This document shows, piece by piece, positions 13,266-20,086 of a stretch of 20,086 bases of DNA. The DNA comes from an uncultured Streptomyces sp. (GTDB lineage: Bacteria; Actinomycetota; Actinomycetes; Streptomycetales; Streptomycetaceae), in assembly GCA_946480485.1 (NCBI GenBank), contig CAMLJW010000038.1:1-20086 (forward strand), read 5' to 3'. The notes beneath the pieces are model-generated. The model had not been told where the DNA came from and made no database searches. It worked only from the letters and a program-made list of their open reading frames with translations. Position 1 is the first letter of the stretch; every line of letters starts with the position of its first letter. The position numbers were made by a program, and so were the translations under genes.

Positions 13266-14870
13266 GTGCCCGAAGCCCAAACCGAGCAAATCCCCTTCGG
13301 GCCGCTACTCGAAACGAGCGGAGAGGAAATTGCTGGCTCTAGCCCCGAGGCCTACAACATCATCATCGACGCTCGAGGAGCCCTCCGAAAGCGCCCCGGC
13401 CTTGCCGCGTACACGGGTGTTGCCCCGAGTACCGCCGTCGATGCGAACGGGGTGCTCGGCCTGTGGCTCACGCAGCCTCGGGTAAAGCACACGAGCGGCA
13501 CCAGCACGGTCAGTGGCGAGCACCCGGCGGTGCTGTACGCGGTCGGCGCGACCGTCAACGACGCGGGCGACGACCACAACCGGGGCAGGAACGTCTACCG
13601 CATCGAGAGCGGCTCGGCGACGATCGTGGGCACCGGAGCGACGGACGAGGATCGGCTCTCCACGCCGCCGGCCATCGCGACGACGCGCTTCCCGCGCCCG
13701 GTGTTCGCCGAGACGGAGGCGCTGTTGCTGATCGCGGGCGGGGCCGAGATCGGGCAGATCGACATCCGGCCCGAGACGTTCAGCTCGCCCAACTTCACGA
13801 CGAACGCCGACTACCACGAGATGAGCTTTCTCGACGGCTGCCCGCCGCTGGCGAGCCACATCCTGTGTAACAGCTCGCGCATCCTGGCCAACGACACGCA
13901 GCTCGACCAGACGAAGATCCGCTACTCGGACTCGAGCCAGGGCATCGTGAGCATCGCCGGCCACCAGAGCTGGGACCCGAGCCCCGGAGCCGCCGGCTTC
14001 TTCACGGCCGAGGCTCGCAGCGATTCGCTCGTGGCCATCGCCGAGAACACCAACGACATCTTCGCGTTCGGGCGCACCAGCTTGCAGCTCTTCGCGCCCG
14101 ATTCGAGCCTGACCTTCGCGCCCACGATCACGCGCGAGACGGGGTGCCTGGCCCCCTACAGCCCGGTGAAGTTCGATGACCGGTACGTCTGGGTCGACCA
14201 CCTTTCCCGCATCGTGGCGAGCGATGGCCGGCAGTGGGAGGACGTCGGGGCTCCGATCCAGGGCTCGCTCGATGAGCTGACGACGCCCGAGGACGCCTAC
14301 GGCTACCGGTTCAGCGAGAGCTTCGCCGATGTAGTGGTGTTCCGCTTCCAGGCGGACGATCGCACCTTCGCCTGGCAGCGCGGGGTGGGCTGGGCCGAGT
14401 GGGCCTCGACCGATTCCGCGGGCGACTTCGACCAGTTCCCGGTTCTGTCTCACCTGATGCGACACGACGGCGGTCTGAACGTCGTGGGGCTCGAAGACGG
14501 CACCATCCGGACCCTGAGCCTGCAAAACACGACCGACCTGGGAGAGGCCATCGTCGCGCGGGTCAGGACGGGGTTTCTCGATCGGGGCTCGGACAACCTG
14601 AAGTTTTGCTCCTCGGTGCGCCTGACGCTGAAACGCACGGCCGACATCTCGAACGGAGTGGTATGCTTCCTGGAGTTCCGAGACGATCTGGGCGACGAAT
14701 GGACCTCTCTCCCGATCGATCTCGGGGTTGAGGACGCGAACATGACGCCGACGATCATGCTGAGGAGCCTGGGCACGTACCGCCGGCGGCAGTGGCGGTT
14801 TCGCTTCCCTGACTCCGCCGAGCTGGTGCTGGTGCGAGCGAGCGAAACGTTTGAGATCTTGGAGTCCTGA
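13266..14870 (+). CDS. Tail hub / DNA stabilisation protein (gp10-like)
   Basis: This 534-aa beta-rich protein resembles the packaged-DNA stabilisation/tail hub proteins of podoviruses (P22 gp10, T7 gp12 role). Early motifs include AYNIIIDARGALRKRPGLAA, the usual opening of this group. The middle has repeated strand pairs with Trp and Asp turns (GHQSWDPSP, DIFAFGRTSLQLFAP, YVWVDHLSRIVASDGRQWED), suggesting a propeller. It should seal the head after the adaptor binds. The start is GTG 13266 with AAGGG about 9 nt upstream; the gene is separated from the endolysin by a 52-nt gap holding the 10-bp palindrome GGCAGCTGCC (13234-13243). Confidence 0.78.
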   Translation: MPEAQTEQIPFGPLLETSGEEIAGSSPEAYNIIIDARGALRKRPGLAAYTGVAPSTAVDANGVLGLWLTQPRVKHTSGTSTVSGEHPAVLYAVGATVNDAGDDHNRGRNVYRIESGSATIVGTGATDEDRLSTPPAIATTRFPRPVFAETEALLLIAGGAEIGQIDIRPETFSSPNFTTNADYHEMSFLDGCPPLASHILCNSSRILANDTQLDQTKIRYSDSSQGIVSIAGHQSWDPSPGAAGFFTAEARSDSLVAIAENTNDIFAFGRTSLQLFAPDSSLTFAPTITRETGCLAPYSPVKFDDRYVWVDHLSRIVASDGRQWEDVGAPIQGSLDELTTPEDAYGYRFSESFADVVVFRFQADDRTFAWQRGVGWAEWASTDSAGDFDQFPVLSHLMRHDGGLNVVGLEDGTIRTLSLQNTTDLGEAIVARVRTGFLDRGSDNLKFCSSVRLTLKRTADISNGVVCFLEFRDDLGDEWTSLPIDLGVEDANMTPTIMLRSLGTYRRRQWRFRFPDSAELVLVRASETFEILES

Positions 14871-15374
14871 ATGAGCCTTCTCGGAAACATTGCCAAAATC
14901 GGCCTAGCACCCGTCACGGGCGGCGCGTCGCTCCTCGCCGGCGAGGACACGTTGGCCCGCGTCCCGGTCGTTGGCGCCCTCACCGGCAGCAAGACGAAGG
15001 CCCAGAAGCGCCTGGTCGAAGAGCAGGAGCGGATGGCGGCGGACATGCGCAAGCGCTCTGCGATGAACGAGCGCGCGCGACTCAACGCCATGCAGCAGAA
15101 GCTTGGGGCAGTCGCCCCGCTCAACCAGGCCATGGCCCAGATGTACGGGCCCGACGCGGCGTTCTCTCCGGAGCAGTTCGCGCAGATGGGCGCGAGTCCC
15201 TTCGGCCCCTACAAAGGCGTTTGGGGCCAAGGCACGGATGAAGAGCGCCGCAACCAGGTGCTCGACAAGCAGGCGGAAGAGCGGCGCCAGGCAGCGCTTC
15301 GCGCGATGCCCGCGCCTGGCCCTGGGCCCGCCCCGCTCGAACGGCGTAGGCCGCAGGCGGCCCGGAGGTTCTGA
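14871..15374 (+). CDS. Putative internal virion or tail protein, 167 aa
   Basis: The protein opens with a hydrophobic, Gly/Ala-rich stretch (LLGNIAKIGLAPVTGGASLLAG), then a charged helix (about residues 42-72) and a flexible Pro/Arg-rich end. There is no cysteine. GGAG lies 6 nt before ATG, and the gene ends overlapping the next start (TGATG). Small proteins with such an amphipathic N-terminus before large ejection proteins are common in podoviruses (compare P22 gp7 position), and a role in ejection is inferred. I do not recognise the family. Confidence 0.7.
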   Translation: MSLLGNIAKIGLAPVTGGASLLAGEDTLARVPVVGALTGSKTKAQKRLVEEQERMAADMRKRSAMNERARLNAMQQKLGAVAPLNQAMAQMYGPDAAFSPEQFAQMGASPFGPYKGVWGQGTDEERRNQVLDKQAEERRQAALRAMPAPGPGPAPLERRRPQAARRF

Positions 15375-17317
15375 TGGCCAGCTACAACACGACCCCCATC
15401 TCGACCGCGCGGCGCGCCGTGCTCGGGGCTTCCCCCTCGGCCGCGTTCGCTCACGACGTGGAGTCGATGCCCAGCGTACCGGGCTCGGGCTACAACACGA
15501 GCCCCGTCTCCTCGACGCGGCGCAACGTGACGGGTGGCATGCCGGCGCCGAGCAGCGCCTTTGCCGTGGCGCCTGACCCGCCCCCTTCGACGTTCCAGGA
15601 CCCGGGTAACAACATGGTGAACCCCGGGTACACCGAGCAGGCCTTCGGCGCGCTCCAGAACAGGCTGATGGAGGACCCGAGCGCGGGCCTGCTTCAGGAC
15701 CAGTACGGCCAGACGCAGAGCGCTTCTGCGGGCGAGAACTTCATGAACCAGAACCTCGGGACGCTTCAGGGCCCGGGGCAGGGCGAGCAGTACTGGAACC
15801 AGGTCCAGGGTCAGTTCATGGACCCCTTCTCGGGTGAGCAGTTCGCGCGCGAGCAGGCGCAGGCGCTCTCTCCCTCGGGGGCCGCTGGCGCCTTCAACGC
15901 GCAGGCTCAGGGCCAATACGACCAATTCACGGGCTTCAGTGGCGCGGGCAACGCCCAGGGGCAGTATGGCCAGAGCTCGGCGAGCCTCGCGGGCGGCACT
16001 GCGGGCGAGCAAGGCATGGGACAGATCGCGGGGCAGTACGGGCAGATCGGGCAGTACCAGGGCGGCAACAACGCGCTCGGTCAGTACCAGCAGAACGCCG
16101 GCAGCGGGCCCATGGCGGGCCAGACCTTCTACGACCAGGTGGGGGGCAGCTACAACGACGTGGGCAGGTACACCGACCAGAACCGCGCAGGCGGCCAGTA
16201 CGAACAGACCCAGGGTGCATTCGGCGATCTGCCGGTCGCGGAGTTCGATCCCTTCTACGACCGGGCGCGCCAGCTCGCGACGCAGGACTACAATCGGCAG
16301 AGCGCGGCGCGGGGCGTGTACGGGTCGAGCGAGGCGCTGAGCGGCGTCGGCAACGTGATCACGGACATCGAGGCGCAGCGCGCCAACCGCTCCTTCGACG
16401 CGGAGATGGCTCGGGCGCAGGAGCAGCGGGCGCGGCAGCAGCTGCTCGGCGAGCAGGCGCGCATGGGCGATCTGTCGTCGCTCGGCGCGTTCAGCGCGAA
16501 CATGAGCGGGCTCCAGACCTTCGGCGACCTGGCCCGGACCGCGGGCGATCAGTCGCTGGCGCAACAGGACATGCTCGGGCGCCAGGCGCGGGACGCGGAC
16601 CGCACGGGGCTCGAAGCGTTCGGCCAGAACCTCGAAGGCGCCCGGACCTTCGCGGACATCAACGAGGGCATGGGCCGCCTCGAGCTCGACCGCAACCGAG
16701 TGCTCGGGGACATGGCCAACGCGGCCGACAGCCAGGCGCTCGGCGCCCAGGAGGCGAACATCCGAGGCCTCTCGACGCTGGGCGACATCGCAGGCCAGGC
16801 CGACAGGTCCGAGATCGACCGGTTCCGCTCCAGCACGGATGCGGCGCTCGCCGCCGACCGGCTCGGGCTCGACCGCATGGCGACGGGAGCCGACATCGCG
16901 TTCCGGGGCGACGACTCGCGGCGGGCGGACTTCGACTCGGAGAGCCGCGCGGCGAACCAGGCCGCCCAGCTCGGGCTCGACCGCACGCGGCTCGGTGCAG
17001 ACATCGCGCAGACGCTCAGCCAGAACGACCTGGCTCGAATCAACAGCACGATGAACGCGGCAGGCTCGGCCGAGAGCGACCGTCAGGACCGGCAGCGCGC
17101 GCGCATGGATGACCAGTTCCGCATGACCGACACCATCATGCGCTCCATCGGGGCCGACATGGAGAGCGTCATCGCGGGCGGCACCCAGGACTTCGAGCGG
17201 CAGTGGCAGGCGACGATCCTGCCCCGTATGCAAGAGGCCGGGATGGACCAGAAGCAGATCGATCAGACCTACGAAGCGCTGCGCATGGGCGCTGAAGCGT
17301 ATGCGGCGGGTGCCTGA
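15374..17317 (+). CDS. Repeat-rich internal virion (ejection-like) protein
   Basis: This 647-aa protein has three zones. Residues 4-26 and 40-64 are diverged copies of one N-terminal motif (YNTTPISTARR / YNTSPVSSTRR). Residues about 120-285 are Gln/Gly/Ala/Tyr-rich with repeated GQYGQ and GQY words. Residues about 290-620 are long helix, with three 43-residue repeats at 369-497. Such low-complexity plus helical builds occur in proteins stored in the capsid and ejected with DNA. There is no signal peptide, membrane segment or enzyme motif. It lies between the small internal protein and the transglycosylase protein, with overlapping junctions on both sides, which supports an ejection complex. 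Function is inferred. Confidence 0.75.
   Translation: MASYNTTPISTARRAVLGASPSAAFAHDVESMPSVPGSGYNTSPVSSTRRNVTGGMPAPSSAFAVAPDPPPSTFQDPGNNMVNPGYTEQAFGALQNRLMEDPSAGLLQDQYGQTQSASAGENFMNQNLGTLQGPGQGEQYWNQVQGQFMDPFSGEQFAREQAQALSPSGAAGAFNAQAQGQYDQFTGFSGAGNAQGQYGQSSASLAGGTAGEQGMGQIAGQYGQIGQYQGGNNALGQYQQNAGSGPMAGQTFYDQVGGSYNDVGRYTDQNRAGGQYEQTQGAFGDLPVAEFDPFYDRARQLATQDYNRQSAARGVYGSSEALSGVGNVITDIEAQRANRSFDAEMARAQEQRARQQLLGEQARMGDLSSLGAFSANMSGLQTFGDLARTAGDQSLAQQDMLGRQARDADRTGLEAFGQNLEGARTFADINEGMGRLELDRNRVLGDMANAADSQALGAQEANIRGLSTLGDIAGQADRSEIDRFRSSTDAALAADRLGLDRMATGADIAFRGDDSRRADFDSESRAANQAAQLGLDRTRLGADIAQTLSQNDLARINSTMNAAGSAESDRQDRQRARMDDQFRMTDTIMRSIGADMESVIAGGTQDFERQWQATILPRMQEAGMDQKQIDQTYEALRMGAEAYAAGA
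16478..16864 (+). repeat. Three tandem 129-bp (43-aa) repeats in the 647-aa protein
   Basis: Units start at 16478, 16607 and 16736 (residues 369, 412, 455) and are each exactly 43 codons. Shared pattern: hydrophobic-Leu-x-Ala at the start, Asn at position 8, Gly at 11, Thr at 14, Asp at 17, and Ala-Asp at 40-41 in all three (LGAFSANMSGLQTFGDLA; LEAFGQNLEGARTFADIN; LGAQEANIRGLSTLGDIA). The half-unit before 16478 matches the unit end (LGEQARMGDLS against LGRQARDADRT). Sequences have diverged, so the duplication is old. Confidence 0.7.
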
Positions 17318-19413
17318 TGGCTATCGACTTTTCCAGCATGCTGCTCGACTCCAGCCCAGCCGTCAGGCTCGGCGGGATCAACTGGGGCGCGGGCTCCGCG
17401 GAGCGCGAGCGGCTGAAGCTCGAACGGGAGAAGTTCGAGGAGCAGAAGCGCAGGCGCGCTGAGGATGCGCAGCTCGCGCGGCTGCAAGAGGACGGGCTCG
17501 CGAAGCGTGCGGCAGCCAAGGCCGAGGCTGAGCGCTTGGCGGCGCTCCAAGCTGACCGCATGGAGGTTCAGAAGACCTTTCTCGACCGAGCGAGCTCCGG
17601 CGACATCGAAGGCGCCCAAGGGCTCATCCCGATGATGAGCGCGCTCGGGATGGGCGTCGAGCTCGAGGGCGAAGAGGACGGGCTGCCGCGGTACCGGATC
17701 GACATGGACGCGGAGGCAGCGGCCGAGGAGCAGCGCGCGCAGTCGGCGCAGCAAGCGACCTTCGGCGCGGGGGAGACGGCCGAGCAGAGCCTCTCGCGCA
17801 TGGGCGGCGCTCACGGTATCGGCTACGACGACTCGGCGATCGGATCGATGGACGCCCCGGCGGGCATCGCCAGCACGGACCAGGTCGATGACCAGGGGTT
17901 CACGGTGGCCGAGCGCGTGGCGAGCACCTACGGGGAGCCGGGGGAGAAGTCCGCGATGGCTCAGCCCGCGGCGCCCGACGCGATGGGCTCGGTGCCGAGC
18001 AACGTGCTGGACATGGGCGCGCTCCAGATGCAGACGCTCCAGCGGCTCGACCCGGCGCTCGGCGCGCTTTCGAGCGCGTACGCCGAACCCTATCGACAGA
18101 GCTCGGATGCGACGGCGTCGGCGGTGCGCGGGCTCGGGCTTCCGGCGACCAAGGCGCTCGAAGAGTTCCGGTCGATGCGCGGGTTGGCGGACCCGACGAT
18201 CTCTGAGTCGCTGGACCGCGGAGACGCCCGGATGGAAGCGCTGGAGGCGCGCGCGAAGGAGCGCTACGCCCAAGGCCGAGCTCAGGACAAGGAAGCCTAC
18301 GACCGCTACAAGACCGGGTTCACCACGATCGGTGAGCACATGGCGAACCAGTACGAAGTCAGGGCGCGCCTGAGGTCATCGGGCATCAACGAACGCGCGC
18401 TGGAGACGCTGACCAACGACGATCCGGCGGACGACCTTCAGGCGCTCTCGACGATCTCTCGCGGCTTCGGTGAGCGCGGGGCGACTTCCGAGAATGACGC
18501 CACGCGCGCGCTCGGGATCAAAGCAGGCGGATGGGCCGCGCAATTCAAGACCTGGGCCAGTCAGGGGCTCGGGTTTGGGCTCGCGGAGGAGCACCGGAAG
18601 GCCCTCGTCGAAGTGCTCACGAAGGCGCAGGCCGAGAACGATCAGGCCCTCGAGACCTTCAGCTCACGCTTGGTCGATTTCCAGAACGATCCGGAGGCAG
18701 ATGCGGACACCAAGCGCGGCGTGCGCGACTTGTGGCGCATCCTGACCCCGGACCGCATTCGCCAGAAGACCGAAGCGGAGCGCCCGGCGCCCGAAGAGAG
18801 ATCGGGCAGCGGGCAGCGCGGCGCGCGAAGGACCCCCACCGACCCCGACCAGATGAGCGAGCTGGAATGGTGGGTGGACGCCGAGGCTGGGATCAACGGG
18901 CTCGACGTGGACGCAATCCTGGACGTGATCCGCTTGGAGAGCGGCGGCAACCCGAAGGCTCGCAACCCGAGCGGCGCGACGGGCCTGATCCAATTCATGC
19001 CCGAGACGGCTAGGAGCCTCGGGACGACGACCGAAGAGATCTCCGAGATGCCGGTCGAGGACCAGGTGCGCCTGGCCGTCCAATACTTCGAGCGCAGCGG
19101 CATCACCGCCGACAGCACGCCCGGGGACTACGCGGTTGCGGTCGCGGCCCCGGCGTTCGTGGGCAAGCCCGATTCCGCGGTCGTCTACCAGCAGGGCTCG
19201 AAGGCCTGGGAGCAGAACAAGCCCTGGCGCCCCAAGGGCGGCGGCGACATCACGGTGGGATCCATCAAGGCGGCCTACCAGCGAAAAGGCGTCGGTTCGT
19301 CCCCGACCAAGCGGCAGGAGCCCGCGGGCCCTCCCCTTCCCCCGCCTGAGCAGATGACCCCTGAGCAGCGCCGCGCCCGGATCGCGGAGCTGAGAAAGCA
19401 GCTCGGTCGATGA
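17317..19413 (+). CDS. Virion protein with lytic transglycosylase domain
   Basis: This 698-aa protein has an N-terminal coiled coil (residues about 27-90, Glu/Lys/Arg-rich), a long helical, acidic middle, and a C-terminal soluble lytic transglycosylase domain from about 520 to 620. The catalytic motif is IRLESGGNP with Glu541, followed by NPSGATGLIQFMP (Gly556 to Met561), the second hallmark of the family. The end is Pro-rich and basic. Such proteins are injected and open a small hole in the peptidoglycan for DNA entry. It overlaps the previous stop (TGATG) and the next start (ATGA). Release from the host is better assigned to the M15 enzyme. Confidence 0.85.
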   Translation: MAIDFSSMLLDSSPAVRLGGINWGAGSAERERLKLEREKFEEQKRRRAEDAQLARLQEDGLAKRAAAKAEAERLAALQADRMEVQKTFLDRASSGDIEGAQGLIPMMSALGMGVELEGEEDGLPRYRIDMDAEAAAEEQRAQSAQQATFGAGETAEQSLSRMGGAHGIGYDDSAIGSMDAPAGIASTDQVDDQGFTVAERVASTYGEPGEKSAMAQPAAPDAMGSVPSNVLDMGALQMQTLQRLDPALGALSSAYAEPYRQSSDATASAVRGLGLPATKALEEFRSMRGLADPTISESLDRGDARMEALEARAKERYAQGRAQDKEAYDRYKTGFTTIGEHMANQYEVRARLRSSGINERALETLTNDDPADDLQALSTISRGFGERGATSENDATRALGIKAGGWAAQFKTWASQGLGFGLAEEHRKALVEVLTKAQAENDQALETFSSRLVDFQNDPEADADTKRGVRDLWRILTPDRIRQKTEAERPAPEERSGSGQRGARRTPTDPDQMSELEWWVDAEAGINGLDVDAILDVIRLESGGNPKARNPSGATGLIQFMPETARSLGTTTEEISEMPVEDQVRLAVQYFERSGITADSTPGDYAVAVAAPAFVGKPDSAVVYQQGSKAWEQNKPWRPKGGGDITVGSIKAAYQRKGVGSSPTKRQEPAGPPLPPPEQMTPEQRRARIAELRKQLGR

Positions 19414-20086
19414 GCCCCGAGGAAGAGCTGGAAGCGCTCGAGGAGCTGGAAGCGCTCGAGGCGTTGGAGAATGGGGGCGCGCCGGCTGCCCCGGGCATCA
19501 GCCAAGAGGCGGAGCAGCTAGCGGCCGCCGTCGACCCTAGCATGCCCCTGCTGCCCCAGGTGCTCTCCCTGGAGTCGCCCACTACCCACCCCGGCGGCGA
19601 GGATGGCGCCGAATCGGAATGGCGCGCGGGCGGCGGCGGGCGCGGCGTGTACGTCTATGAGCCCCCGGTCGAGAAGGCCAAGGAGGAGCTGTCGAGCAAC
19701 CCTCAGCTGCTCCAGACGCTGTTCCCCGGGGAGGAGATCAGGCCGGAATGGATCGGCATGATGGACGAAAACTCGGACATCTACCGCGCTTATTCTGACT
19801 ACAAATGGTCACAGACGGCGCGGGCCGCGGCCGAGTCGGGGAAGACCGCCTACCGCTACTCGCGCATGCCCTGGCTCGGCGAGGGCAGCTTCAGCGACCA
19901 GCTGTCTCAGGTGCTCAGCAAGTCGATCGGTGCCGCGGTGCCGGCGATGGGCGCCGTCTCCGAGTTCGTGATGGGCGTCGATGACGTCGCCAACTTCGGG
20001 CTCGGGGAGCTCGCGGGTCAGGCCGTGGACGACGCGGAGCCGCTGAGTGCTCCCGAGGGCGGCGGCAAGTTCGACTTCGTGTACTC
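19410..20086 (+). CDS. Large internal virion protein, 5' part
   Basis: An open frame starts at ATG 19410, overlapping the previous stop, and is still open at the window edge after 225 codons. The N-terminus is a Glu/Leu repeat (EELEALEELEALEALE) made by an 18-bp tandem duplication. Then comes a Pro/Gly-rich linker, a mixed part (VYVYEPPVEKAKEELSSNPQ) and a Gly/Ala-rich, weakly hydrophobic stretch (SIGAAVPAMGAVSEFVMGVD). The last gene of podoviral ejection clusters is often very large, which fits, but the rest is missing. I cannot name it. Confidence 0.75.
   Translation, partial: MSPEEELEALEELEALEALENGGAPAAPGISQEAEQLAAAVDPSMPLLPQVLSLESPTTHPGGEDGAESEWRAGGGGRGVYVYEPPVEKAKEELSSNPQLLQTLFPGEEIRPEWIGMMDENSDIYRAYSDYKWSQTARAAAESGKTAYRYSRMPWLGEGSFSDQLSQVLSKSIGAAVPAMGAVSEFVMGVDDVANFGLGELAGQAVDDAEPLSAPEGGGKFDFVY
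19425..19460 (+). repeat. Perfect 18-bp tandem duplication
   Basis: GAGCTGGAAGCGCTCGAG occurs twice in direct succession (19425-19442, 19443-19460) at the start of the last gene. It keeps the frame and adds six residues (ELEALE). The perfect identity suggests a recent slippage event, and copy number may vary between relatives. Confidence 0.8.

Noticed and set aside
13210..13485. Frame starting GTG 13210 that overlaps the endolysin stop (CGSCLAEKGLTTCPKPKPSK)
   Set aside because: The junction and two cysteine pairs looked like a small outer-membrane lipoprotein, but there is no signal peptide or lipobox and most of the frame lies inside the hub gene.
13305..14525. Minus-strand open frame of 406 codons
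   Set aside because: It is antisense to the gp10-like hub gene and shows the same shadow composition, with no motif.
15209..17233. Minus-strand open frame of 674 codons
   Set aside because: It mirrors the repeat-rich ejection-like gene; composition is His/Arg/Val/Leu-rich and it has no start signal or domain.
1..20086. tRNA genes, CRISPR arrays, insertion sequences, integrase or attachment sites
   Set aside because: None was recognised by eye on either strand; no cloverleaf with a CCA end, no regularly spaced repeats outside coding sequence, and no transposase or recombinase motifs.

Overview
The window is part of a tailed bacteriophage genome, GC-rich throughout, or of a prophage-like stretch of one. 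No integrase, tRNA, CRISPR array or housekeeping gene is visible. The gene set points to a short-tailed (podovirus-like) phage: terminase, portal, scaffold and major capsid protein, then a P22 gp4/T7 gp11-like adaptor, a gp10-like beta-rich tail hub protein and three or four large internal (ejection) proteins. There is no tail tape measure, sheath or tube gene. A holin-like protein, an M15-type peptidoglycan peptidase and a virion transglycosylase imply a host with peptidoglycan. I cannot name the host; a high-GC Gram-negative bacterium is only a guess.

Layout. 1-583 holds no gene I can support, but it contains short repeats, a perfect 12-bp palindrome and a strongly structured G/C element (445-497). 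A small plus-strand gene (584-790) is followed by two overlapping minus-strand genes (978-1427 and 1105-1620), the only convincing minus-strand genes here. The start codon of the upstream minus-strand gene overlaps the start codon of the putative small terminase at the single tetranucleotide CATG (1618-1621). From 1619 to the right edge everything runs on the plus strand as a tightly packed late operon.

Packaging and head: candidate TerS (1619-2233), TerL (2233-3744), a RuvC-like Holliday-junction resolvase (3741-4256), portal (4329-6434), a 76-aa helical protein (6431-6661), a possible GroES-fold protein (6666-7349), scaffold-like protein (7357-8247), a hairpin-rich gap (8248-8408), two small structural proteins (8409-8810, 8819-9526) and the major capsid protein (9536-10444). 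A 59-aa holin-like ORF (10471-10650) and a beta-helix protein (10736-11731) follow. Tail and ejection: a zinc-ribbon-like protein (11731-12072), adaptor (12072-12791), endolysin (12788-13213), gp10-like hub (13266-14870), a 167-aa protein (14871-15374), a repeat-rich 647-aa protein (15374-17317), a 698-aa virion protein with a lytic transglycosylase domain (17317-19413) and the start of a further large protein cut by the window edge (19410-20086).

The late genes fit one programme: TerS/TerL package DNA through the portal while the resolvase may clear branched DNA; scaffold and capsid build the head; adaptor and hub close it; ejection proteins, one carrying a muralytic domain, enter the host with the genome; holin and endolysin release progeny. 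Most junctions are ATGA or TGATG overlaps, which suggests translational coupling, and every plus-strand late gene ends in TGA. The items most worth a second look are the shared-start divergent pair, the out-of-frame overlap of the minus-strand genes, the structured left region, the GroES-like virion-region protein and the 43-residue repeats in the 647-aa protein.
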